From Flavobacterium sp. (GTDB taxonomy: Bacteria; Bacteroidota; Bacteroidia; Chitinophagales; Chitinophagaceae), in the NCBI GenBank assembly GCA_030053925.1, contig JASGCX010000033.1, positions 1 to 39,452 on the forward strand: 39,452 bases of DNA, read 5' to 3'. A program made the translations under genes and the position numbers. How positions within the stretch are numbered: position 1 is the stretch's first letter; every line of letters begins with the position of its first letter. The notes below the pieces were generated by a model, which was not told the DNA's origin, made no database searches, and saw only the letters and a list, made by a program, of their open reading frames with translations. Shown piece by piece: positions 1-7,540 of the stretch.

Positions 1-169
1 AATTCGTGTAATTGCCTTAAAATTCGTGTAATTGCCTTAAAATTCGTGTAATTGCTTTTTAAAATTCGTGTAATTACTTTTTAAAATTCGTGTAATTGCC
101 CTTTAAAATTCGTGTAATTCGTGTAATTGCCTTAAAATTCGTGTAATTACTTTTTAAAATTCGTGTAAT
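1..169. repeat. Phased tandem repeat array AATTCGTGTAATT
   Basis: Nine copies of the core AATTCGTGTAAT begin at about 1, 21, 41, 63, 85, 107, 116, 136 and 158. Most spacings are 20 or 22 bases, close to two helical turns; one pair overlaps with a 9-base spacing. The copies are separated by short linkers such as GCCTTAA and ACTTTTTAA. The array runs into the window edge, so it probably extends further left, and it stops 3 bases before the lptC start codon. A further partial copy (ATTCGTGTAATTCG, 786-799) lies just downstream of lptC. The function is unknown. It could be a protein-binding array in the lptC leader or simply an expanded intergenic repeat. Confidence 0.9.
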
Positions 170-172
170 AAA

Positions 173-742
173 ATGAAAAAATATTTACTTGCTTTTATTT
201 CGTGTTGTGGTTTGTTGCTGTCTTGCGAAAATGATGTGCAAGACGTGAAAGATTTGGGCAAACGCAACCCTGGTATTGAAGAAGGAAAAAACATAGAAAG
301 TTTTTTAAGCAACGATGGCAAAGTAAAGGCCAAGCTGGTTGCGCCAATTTTATTTAGATACACCAACGATAGCGGCAAAATAGAGTTTCCTAAAAGCTTA
401 CATGTAGATTTTTACGACAGTTTGGCCATCGTTGAAAGCCAACTAAATGCCAAATACGGCAAATATTTAGAGAACGATAACAAGGTATTTTTAAAAGATA
501 GTGTGATGGTTTTTAACCGCCATAGAGATACGCTTTGGTGCGACGAACTTTGGTGGAACCAACTAACGGGTACTTTTTACACCGATAAACCTGCTACCAT
601 TTACAAATATGGGCAGCAAAAAATTAAGGGCCAAATGGGGCTTGTGGCCGATCAAAACTTTAAATGGTTTACACTTAATAAAGTAGGTAGGGTAAATACA
701 GGAACAGATAATTTTATTAATGTGCCCGATAGTAGTTACTAG
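173..742 (+). CDS. lptC: LPS export system periplasmic protein LptC (lipoprotein form)
   Basis: The 189-residue product begins with a lipoprotein signal (MKKYLLAF... with a lipobox ending LLLSC, Cys near residue 18). It continues as a single beta-jellyroll-like domain typical of Bacteroidota LptC, recognisable by a segment like 'IESFLSNDGKVKAKL' and by many short beta strands. LptC receives lipopolysaccharide from the LptBFG transporter at the inner membrane and passes it to LptA across the periplasm. The length matches the Bacteroidota family. A partner, the ATPase lptB, lies at 16008 but is not in the same operon. The start chosen is the only ATG that gives a signal peptide, and it sits directly after the repeat array, so the array occupies the leader or promoter. 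The assignment rests on overall resemblance rather than on catalytic residues. Confidence 0.82.
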   Translation: MKKYLLAFISCCGLLLSCENDVQDVKDLGKRNPGIEEGKNIESFLSNDGKVKAKLVAPILFRYTNDSGKIEFPKSLHVDFYDSLAIVESQLNAKYGKYLENDNKVFLKDSVMVFNRHRDTLWCDELWWNQLTGTFYTDKPATIYKYGQQKIKGQMGLVADQNFKWFTLNKVGRVNTGTDNFINVPDSSY

Positions 743-823
743 GTTCGTTAAACGTAAAAACGTATATCGATAGTACAACACAAACATTCGTGTAATTCGA
801 TAAAATTAGTGTTATAAGCATCT

Positions 824-1483
824 CTAAAATGTTAGGCCCAATTTTTTCTGCATCTTTTTATAGTAAGGGCAAATACTTGATAAACCACAGTTTTGGCATT
901 TTGGGTTACGTGCTGTGCAGGTATATCTACCATGCAATATTAACCAATGGTGTGCTTTATGTACTAGTTCTGTTGGTATATACTTTATCAGTTGTTTTTC
1001 TGCGGCTAATGGTGTGGTTGCTTTGGTAGTTAAGCCAAGCCTTGCACTTACTCTAAACACATGTGTATCTACAGCCATATTGGGTTGTGCATCTATTACA
1101 CTTGTAACCACATTGGCGGTTTTTCGGCCTACGCCTGGCAGTTGTACCAATTCGTCTACCGTCATTGGTACTTGGCCATTAAATTTATCAAGCAGCATAT
1201 TGGCCATGCCAATTAAATGCTTGGTTTTGTTGTTAGGGTACGAAATACTTCTTATCAGTTGAAAAAGCTCGTCAAATGTGGCTTTTGATAATTGTACTGG
1301 TGAAGGGTATTGCTTAAAAATAGCTGGTGTGGTAAGGTTTACACGCACATCGGTGCATTGTGCAGATAAGATAACCGCTACTAGTAATTGGTAAGGATTA
1401 TCGTACAGAAGTTCTGTTTCAGGATTGGCTACTGCTGTTTCAAAATATTGTAAAACCTGTTCGTAGCGTTGTTTTTTAGTCAT
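824..1483 (-). CDS. nth: Endonuclease III (DNA glycosylase/AP lyase)
   Basis: This base-excision repair enzyme removes oxidised pyrimidines and cleaves the abasic site. It has the helix-hairpin-helix LPGVGRKTANVV with the catalytic Lys, followed by the catalytic Asp in VDTHVFR. A C-terminal 4Fe-4S cluster loop has the exact spacing C-x6-C-x2-C-x5-C (CTARNPKCQNCGLSSIC). The ORF track begins 8 codons earlier (MPLRQVFI); I place the start at the internal ATG (MTKKQRYEQ, 1481-1483), because family members begin at about this position. That gives 219 residues, normal for the family. It is on the minus strand downstream of frr with about 125 bases between them, so probably has its own promoter. Confidence 0.95.
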   Translation of the reverse strand: MTKKQRYEQVLQYFETAVANPETELLYDNPYQLLVAVILSAQCTDVRVNLTTPAIFKQYPSPVQLSKATFDELFQLIRSISYPNNKTKHLIGMANMLLDKFNGQVPMTVDELVQLPGVGRKTANVVTSVIDAQPNMAVDTHVFRVSARLGLTTKATTPLAAEKQLIKYIPTELVHKAHHWLILHGRYTCTARNPKCQNCGLSSICPYYKKMQKKLGLTF

Positions 1484-1607
1484 AATAAATACTTGCCGCA
1501 AAGGCACAGAAACACAGAATTTATAAAATTTCAGTTTTTTGCAAATACATAATACTTAGAGTATGCTATTTAAACTTCTAAACTATTAAACCCAAAACTA
1601 TAAACTT

Positions 1608-2171
1608 CTAAATGGTCATCATTTCTTTTTCTTTTGCAGCTAAATGCTTTTCTACCAAAGCAATGTGCTTATCTGTAAGGTCTTGCGTGGCTTTTTCTGC
1701 ATCTTTTGCTGCGTCTTCGCTTAGGCCTTCTTTTTGTAGTTTTTTAAATTGTTCAATGGCATCTCTACGAATATTTCTAATAGCAACTTTGGCTTGTTCG
1801 CCTTCGGCGGTTGCTTTTTTAAATAATTCACGTCTTCTTTCTTCGGTAAGTGGTGGCATAAACAAACGAATTTGTACACCATCGTTTTGCGGCGTTACAC
1901 CAATATTTGCACCCATAATTGCCCTATCTATTTTAGGTAACATGGCTTTTTCCCAAGGCTGAATGGTTAATGTTCTTGCATCTTGTACGGTTACATTTGC
2001 CACCTGATTAATAAGTGTTGGCGTACCGTAATATTCAACAGTAATACCGTCTAGCATAGTAGGCGAAGCCTTGCCAGCACGCACTTTTACCAGTTCTACT
2101 TCCAAATGGTTGATGGCTTTTTGCATTGTTTCTGCTGCATCATCTAGTATTAAATCTACCTCTTCTTGCAT
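1608..2171 (-). CDS. frr: Ribosome recycling factor
   Basis: This 187-residue protein splits post-termination ribosomes together with EF-G in the cytoplasm. The family hallmarks are all present: an N-terminal helix with VELVKVRAGKASP, the sheet domain containing VEYYGTPTLINQVA and LTIQPWEK, and the long helical C-terminus with ANIGVTP, PPLTEERRRELFKK and VAIRNIRRDA. The length is the normal 185 or so. In many Bacteroidota frr follows pyrH, but here no pyrH is adjacent; the region upstream holds only the DUF433 pseudogene, so frr is probably transcribed alone. The ATG at 2169-2171 fits the family N-terminus with no alternative needed. Confidence 0.97.
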   Translation of the reverse strand: MQEEVDLILDDAAETMQKAINHLEVELVKVRAGKASPTMLDGITVEYYGTPTLINQVANVTVQDARTLTIQPWEKAMLPKIDRAIMGANIGVTPQNDGVQIRLFMPPLTEERRRELFKKATAEGEQAKVAIRNIRRDAIEQFKKLQKEGLSEDAAKDAEKATQDLTDKHIALVEKHLAAKEKEMMTI

Positions 2172-2316
2172 AATAATGTTGTTGATTAGCTGCGGCGAAT
2201 TTAAGGAATGAAATTAAAAATTGCTACCGTTTAGAATTATCGCTTGTTTATGGCTTGGTATAAATATCATGTTTGTAATTAGATTTGCGCTACATTTTCA
2301 TAGAAAACAAAAAACA

Positions 2317-2956
2317 TTAGGCGGCTCTTTTATAATAATTCAATGCTTTTTGCACTTGATTGTTAGAAATGTAGTATAAACAGCTAACTCTTGCTATTGT
2401 TTCGCCACCTTCTATCAATTTTTTAATTGTAGAAACCGTAATATTTCTTCCTGAAATTGTAGGCTAACCAAACTGATGTTGTGGGCCTACAACTATCAAT
2501 TTTGTAGTAGCCAAGGGGTAAAAACGCTTTGCCAAATTATTGGAACCAAAATCAATTTTGTGAAGAAACTCTTTTATTGCTATCTGCATTTTTCCATCCA
2601 CACAAACTAAATTTCCTAAGCTCTGGTACCAGCGTTTTTGCTCATCGGTTTTAATACCAAACAATGCAAAAGGATGCTTAACCCCTTGTTGTTTTACTAA
2701 AAAACTGTGTGCTTTCTTAATTTCACTTGCTGTTACGCCTAGTTCTCTAAGTTTAAAAAAGGTATAAAATTCAATTAAAGCATAAAAATTTATAGCCTTG
2801 TTTTTTCGTCACAAAAAAATTTTTATGCCAAAAACCTTTCATTAGATGCCTTACCTTAGTATATGGTAAAGACAAAATACTAGCAACCTGTTTTGTTAAA
2901 AAGATGCCATCGCCAATTTTAGGAAGAATTACAGCTTGTTTTTTAGTTATTACCAT
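2317..2956 (-). pseudogene. Decayed DUF433-family protein (antitoxin-like), one frameshift and one nonsense codon
   Basis: Two track ORFs (2771-2986 and 2464-2664) plus untracked sequence down to 2317 join into one protein of about 210 residues. The N-terminal part reads MVITKKQAVIL... with a DNA-binding-like stretch (LTKQVASILSLPYTKVRHLM). The frame is lost in an A-run near 2803-2808; removing one A restores 'TKNKAINFYALIEFYTF', a typical DUF433 mid-section. A TAG at 2464-2466 then interrupts 'QHQFG*PTISGRNITVST', where the family has a glycine-rich turn followed by the C-terminal helix-turn-helix. The remainder ends '...YYKRAA'. DUF433 proteins are usually antitoxins or regulators paired with a PIN-like DUF5615 toxin. 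No partner is seen in the 145 bases downstream. Both lesions could in principle be sequencing errors, but two in one gene favours true decay. Confidence 0.75.
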
Positions 2957-3192
2957 GCTTTGTGCAAAAATATTTAATAGAAACAAAAAATATCAATACA
3001 AAAATTACATTTTTTTGCATTAATCAGTTTTCTATAAAAGCCCTCGTTACTATTACCTTTATTCACAAGTATAATTGTAAACACTTTGAAATTTTAGGTA
3101 TTAACCGAACTTTAGTTGAAGATGTTACACGAAAACTAACCCTTTTACGGACAAAAAATTTATACTAGCATAATTATAAAGAACTAGAAACT

Positions 3193-4209
3193 ATGAACTT
3201 AGAAAATAAAATACTTTTATATACCACACCGCAAGGCAATATCAACATAAGTGTACGATTTGAAAACGATACTTTTTGGCTAAACCAAAAGGCAATGGCA
3301 ACACTTTTTGGAGTAGAAGTACCAGCAATTAGTAAGCATTTAAAAAATATTTATACAGAAGGCGAATTATCAGAAAATGCGACTATTTCCAAAATGGAAA
3401 CAGTCGTAAATAGAGGTTTTAGAGGCGAGGTTTCAGAACCAATTGATTTTTACTCACTAGATGCTGTAATTGCCGTTGGATACCGAGTAAACAGCAAACA
3501 AGCCACTGCGTTTAGAATTTGGGCTACCAATACGCTTAAAGAATTTATTATTAAAGGTTTTGTGTTAGATGATGAACGATTAAAACAAGGCAAAACTTTT
3601 GGTAAAGATTATTTTGATGAATTACTGCACAGAATTAGAGAAATTAGGGCAAGTGAAAAACGCTTTTATCAAAAAATTAAAGACTTATTTGCATTAAGCA
3701 ACGATTACCAAACTACCATAAAAGAAACCAACACCTTTTTTGCTTTTGTACAAAACAAATTATTGTTTGCTGTTACTAAACAAACAGCAGCGGAATTAAT
3801 TATTAGCCGTGCCGATGCAAAAATGCTAAATATGGGTTTAACCACCTTTAAAGGCAGTAGAGTAAGAAAAGAAGATATTTTTATTGCCAAAAATTATTTA
3901 TAAGAAAAAGAAATAGATACTTTAAATAGATTGGTTTCGTTGTTTTTAGACACAGCAGAGTTGCGAATACAAAACGAAGAAATACTGACTTTGGATTATT
4001 GGAAAGCCGAAACCGATAATTTGTTAGCATTTAGTAAAAAGCCAATATTAGAAGGAGCAGGAAACATTAGCCACGACAAAATGGAAAAAACAGTTGGTAA
4101 AATATATGCCGATTTTGATGCAAACAGAAAAAAAATGGAAGCACTAGAAGAAGACGAAATAGAACAACAAGCCATTAAAAAATTAATGCAAAAAGCAACA
4201 AAAAAATAA
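3193..4209 (+). pseudogene. rhuM: RhuM-family protein interrupted by an in-frame TAA
   Basis: The track splits this gene into 3193-3903 (236 aa) and 3931-4209 (92 aa). Both are in the same frame, and translation through the single TAA at 3901-3903 gives one continuous product of about 338 residues, the usual RhuM length. The N-terminal half has the family pattern FWLNQKAMATLFGVEVPAISKHLKNI, an HTH-like segment, followed by 'FYSLDAVIAVGYRVNSKQATAFRIWAT'. The C-terminal half includes 'RLVSLFLDTAELR' and 'MEKTVGKIYADFD'. RhuM was first named in a Salmonella pathogenicity island; its biochemical role is not established, and homologues often sit beside restriction systems. It is convergent with the restriction operon here. 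The gene is either nonsense-mutated, read through, or carries a sequencing error. No frameshift is present and the downstream part keeps coding character, so the lesion is recent. Confidence 0.8.
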
Positions 4210-4496
4210 TAAGGTAATTGAACTTAAAAAAATAACAGTTAAAAAATTATAATCGGTTCAACTTAATTATGCGGGAGATTAGAAGCACAAATGTTAAATA
4301 GAAATACAAATGCTCAATTTAGCACTTCAGCCCCCATTTTGCCAAATCCCTTTTAGGCGATTGTCATTTTTTCGGTCTGTCTGTTTTTCGTTTTTGTTGG
4401 CGTGTTGTGGTGTGTTGGGTTGGTTGCTCTTTTGCATTTATTTGTGTTGGTTTTGTGCGTTAGCAAAAAATGCAAAAGAGCTATCAAAAGCGTTGG
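4210..4496. repeat. Intergenic sequence, member A of a dispersed degenerate family
   Basis: No gene is supported here; the 76-residue track ORF at 4310 is low-complexity and looks spurious. Three words recur elsewhere in the window. AAATGCTCAATTTAGCAC (4308-4325) recurs at 38193-38210 with one change. CCATTTTGCCAAA (4334-4346) recurs exactly at 39303-39315 and is followed in both cases by a TAGGC and GTCTGTC context. AAAGCGTTGG (4487-4496) abuts the stop codon of the ATPase gene and recurs at 10202-10211 and, as GAAGCGTTGG, at 39437-39446. This stretch forms one flank of the restriction operon. Confidence 0.65.
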
Positions 4497-6185
4497 CTAT
4501 TTCCTCTTTATTTCAATTAGTTTGTCCAATAAAGTTTTAAAACCATTAAAATGATTGTCGTTAAATAATGGGTCTTGGCATTTTGTAGGTAAGTCAGCTT
4601 TTAATTTGTCTTTTACTTTGTTAGGGAACATTTTAAAAGTTTCGTCAGCACCTTTAATGATTTTAAGAGCTTCCTTAAAAATTAAATTCTTTTTAAAATA
4701 GTCTTCAACTACAAAGTTTGTGGTTTTCCAATTTTTTATTTTTGGGTACAATAGAAAATATATGTCTTTCTTTTTTTCAAAATCGAATGTCAGGTCTAAT
4801 GATTTACCTAATGCTTTTTCTATTGGGTTTTTCCCTTCACTATCTCTATCCAACAAAGCAATTATTTTTTGACCTGCTTTAGGTGTAAATTTATTCATAA
4901 AATTTTCTAACCCTTCAGCTCCGCCCATTGGAAAATATTCAAACTCCAAATTTTTATATTTATTGAATTTTGGTTTTAGCCTTTTTAATGCTTCAGAAAT
5001 GTAGATTTTGTCATATTTACCTTCAACAAGTAGAATGTCTTTATTTGAATTTAGAAAAATATTTTGGTCTTGATAAGTCCATACTCCTTTTGTCAATTCG
5101 TAAACAATTTCCTGTTTTGCCTTTGCTTCAATTTGTGCATCATTATTTGGCTTTTTGGTTAGCATTGTAATATGCTTTAAGTCAAAATTATGTGTCAATG
5201 TTGGCGAATGTGTGGTAATTATATTTTCTCGGTTGGTGTACTTTGAAAGAAGTTTTTGAATTTCTTCTTTTCTTGAAAGATGAATATGACTGTCAGGTTC
5301 GTCCAATAAAATCAAAGAATTTTCATCACCTACAACTTCTAGAATAAGCATTATTAAAAGCAATTTCTTTTCTCCTTCGCTTAAACATTCTGCATTAAGA
5401 TTTGTGTTGTAATTTATTTCAATTTTTGTAATGAGTTTATCGTTTTTGGGCATAAAGGATGCCGATAAGTAACGGAAAACTTCAATTTCTGAAAGATTAT
5501 TTAAAAGGTCTTTGAAAGTTGCTAAATCAATTTCAATTGTGGCTTCTTTTGCAGGATTTAATGACATTACAAAATTGGTGACTGGATTTGGGGATTTTAA
5601 AAAATCATTCAGTTTTGCAATGTCAAAAGTAAATTTAACTTTATTAAATGTTGTAATATTTAAAGTGTTTTGGCAAAAATCTCTAATGTCGGTAAAAACC
5701 GAAAAATCATAAAAATGAAGTGTAATTAAAGCAATGTCCCAATAGTATTTGTTGATGTAAATTAAATTAGAATTTGGAATAGTTGCTCCACGAATTGCCT
5801 TTATATATTCTTCATAAAAAGGCCAATAATATTTATCCCACAAACGTGTTTCTTCGCCACTATACGAACTTATCACTTGACTTGGCAAGTGTTCGGGTTT
5901 CAAATTATCTACTACATCGTTGATTTTGAAAATATACGTTCCGTTTTCATAATTAACTTCTACTTTGTAAGTGTCTTTGTTGTATTCAAGTTCGTAGTTA
6001 AATGCTGGATTGTATTTTCTGTCATAAAGACCTGCAAATATTCCGCTAATGGCTTCTAAAATGTTGCTTTTGCCACTTCCATTGTTTCCAATGAGTACCG
6101 TGATGCCTTCTTTGGTCGAAAAATCAATTTCAAAAGCTTCAAGGTTTTTAAACCGTGTGTTTATGTTTAATTTTTGTAATCTCAT
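4497..6185 (-). CDS. ABC/AAA-type ATPase with C-terminal TOPRIM-like (DUF4435-type) domain, OLD/PARIS-like
   Basis: The 562-residue protein has an N-terminal ABC-type ATPase: Walker A GNNGSGKS (residues 33-40), signature LSEGEKK (about 268), Walker B LILLDEP (291-297) and a switch His in TTHS (324-327). After this, 'DILLVEGKYDK' (Glu388) and 'ALLDRDSEG' (Asp446, Asp448) have the Glu...Asp-x-Asp layout of TOPRIM-like nuclease domains, as in OLD nucleases and DUF4435 proteins. In the PARIS defence system the ATPase (AriA) and the DUF4435 effector (AriB) are often separate; here both parts are in one chain. The start codon overlaps the hsdS stop by one base (TAATG), so it is translationally coupled to the restriction-modification genes. 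The role in defence is inferred from this context. Nuclease activity is not shown by sequence alone, and an OLD-family assignment is the main alternative. Confidence 0.8.
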   Translation of the reverse strand: MRLQKLNINTRFKNLEAFEIDFSTKEGITVLIGNNGSGKSNILEAISGIFAGLYDRKYNPAFNYELEYNKDTYKVEVNYENGTYIFKINDVVDNLKPEHLPSQVISSYSGEETRLWDKYYWPFYEEYIKAIRGATIPNSNLIYINKYYWDIALITLHFYDFSVFTDIRDFCQNTLNITTFNKVKFTFDIAKLNDFLKSPNPVTNFVMSLNPAKEATIEIDLATFKDLLNNLSEIEVFRYLSASFMPKNDKLITKIEINYNTNLNAECLSEGEKKLLLIMLILEVVGDENSLILLDEPDSHIHLSRKEEIQKLLSKYTNRENIITTHSPTLTHNFDLKHITMLTKKPNNDAQIEAKAKQEIVYELTKGVWTYQDQNIFLNSNKDILLVEGKYDKIYISEALKRLKPKFNKYKNLEFEYFPMGGAEGLENFMNKFTPKAGQKIIALLDRDSEGKNPIEKALGKSLDLTFDFEKKKDIYFLLYPKIKNWKTTNFVVEDYFKKNLIFKEALKIIKGADETFKMFPNKVKDKLKADLPTKCQDPLFNDNHFNGFKTLLDKLIEIKRK

Positions 6186-7540
6186 TAGCTAAAAATTGCT
6201 TTTTCAAATCCTTCTTCTGCTTCCAACAAGATTTTGGTCTTAAGCTCTTTATTTTTGACTATGCTGGATTTTATCAATTTTATTTTTTCAATAACTTCTT
6301 TTTGTAAATTGATTGGTGGTATTATTACAGGATAATCTTTAATCATTTGTGCATTAAGATTTGGTTGATTATTTCCACTTGCCATTTCTCGTAATCTATG
6401 ATATTCTCCAATTAAATAAGCCCAAAGAAAATCGGTTAAAATTATAGAATTATCAATATTGAATAAAACGGCACAAGCTTGATTTGTAGAAGCATCAATT
6501 CCTAATTTAGCCGTTCTTCCTCTTGTTAAACCTTGACCGTACATCGCAATTATTAAGCTATCTTTCGGATAAATTTTTGCACTACTATTTTTTATAGCTT
6601 CTTCTGTTATTTTTTCTTCGGTGTCATATATTATGTCATTAATAACTTCACCAGTTTTTATCCAAGGAATATTTCCATTATAATATTCGCTTCGTGCTCT
6701 ACTTGGCGTGCCACCGCTACTTACAGTGCATAATTCCTTGATTTTTCTGAACTCAAATGAACTGGTTACATTTAAATTGTTAGGTGTTTTATTCTGTTCA
6801 ACACCCCATTTATTCAATGTAGAATAATCTACTAATTGCAAGTATTCGCCAAGCTTATTCTTATTTTGAACCTTGTTTTCCTGATAACCTAAAATATCAA
6901 ACAAGTACTTTTCAATTTCTCCGCCTAAGTCAATTGATTGTTTAGATAAAAATTCAGCATCCTCTATCTTTTGATAGTATGTATTTACTAAAATTTCTTG
7001 CTCAATAAGTGAGGGTAATGGTATTTGTATATCAAGAAATTCGTCCTGTTTAACTCTTGCCTTTGAAATTCCTGTTGTTTTATTATTGAGTAGTTTTTTG
7101 AATGCACTGCTCCTTAGAATTTTATGAAGAAACTTACCACTAATTCTATTTTCATCAAACTTGAATGTAGGATATTCAGAACTGACACCAAATGGAACTA
7201 ACCCTTCTTCGTGAAAGTAAATACAACCGTGTCTTACATTTATCTTAGAATAAATTATTGCATTTTCGGGAACCAAATTAACATTGCCTTTATAGCTATG
7301 TATTTCTTCAAATGGCCTTAAAAAGAGCTCACCTGAAAAATTGATTTTAGAAATGATTTGCCATTTATTTTTAATCAACCCCTCTTTACTAATAGGTTTC
7401 CTATATGGTATTAAAATATCTCTAAGTGTTACAACTTTTTTAAATTTTAACTCGCTGGTTGTATAATAGCGTTTAACATCCCAAAGGTTTATATCAGAGA
7501 AAGGTATTAGCTTCAAATATGTATTTGTCAACTCTTGCAT
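6185..7540 (-). CDS. hsdS: Type I-like restriction-modification specificity subunit HsdS
   Basis: The 451-residue protein has two target-recognition domains joined by helical spacers. The first half ends with 'QIPLPSLIEQEILVNTYYQKI', and the second TRD begins near 'IKELCTVSSGGTPSRARSEYY' with the typical 'IPWIKTGEV' and 'NQACAVLF' motifs. It closes with 'PPINLQKEVIEKIKLIK', the second conserved helix. Each TRD reads one half of a bipartite DNA target and positions the methyltransferase. It overlaps hsdM by one base and the ATPase gene by one base, so the three are co-translated. The first TRD is less like textbook HsdS than the second, consistent with TRD shuffling. The DNA target cannot be predicted from sequence alone. 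Confidence 0.92.
   Translation of the reverse strand: MQELTNTYLKLIPFSDINLWDVKRYYTTSELKFKKVVTLRDILIPYRKPISKEGLIKNKWQIISKINFSGELFLRPFEEIHSYKGNVNLVPENAIIYSKINVRHGCIYFHEEGLVPFGVSSEYPTFKFDENRISGKFLHKILRSSAFKKLLNNKTTGISKARVKQDEFLDIQIPLPSLIEQEILVNTYYQKIEDAEFLSKQSIDLGGEIEKYLFDILGYQENKVQNKNKLGEYLQLVDYSTLNKWGVEQNKTPNNLNVTSSFEFRKIKELCTVSSGGTPSRARSEYYNGNIPWIKTGEVINDIIYDTEEKITEEAIKNSSAKIYPKDSLIIAMYGQGLTRGRTAKLGIDASTNQACAVLFNIDNSIILTDFLWAYLIGEYHRLREMASGNNQPNLNAQMIKDYPVIIPPINLQKEVIEKIKLIKSSIVKNKELKTKILLEAEEGFEKAIFS

Noticed and set aside
1-169. CRISPR array
   Set aside because: Repeats are only about 13 bases with near-identical 7-10 base linkers; there are no unique spacers and no cas genes.
2962-3168. 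68-aa plus-strand ORF before rhuM
   Set aside because: AT-rich random translation, starts inside the DUF433 pseudogene promoter region, no family resemblance.
4308-4496. Integron attC site
   Set aside because: Words such as GCGTTGG and GTTATAGGC recall attC core sites, but the GTTRRRY rule is met only at one copy and no integrase gene is seen, so only a dispersed repeat is claimed.
4310-4540. 76-aa ORF in the gap left of the ATPase gene
   Set aside because: Cys/Phe-rich low-complexity translation, overlaps the end of the ATPase gene on the other strand and consists of intergenic-family sequence.
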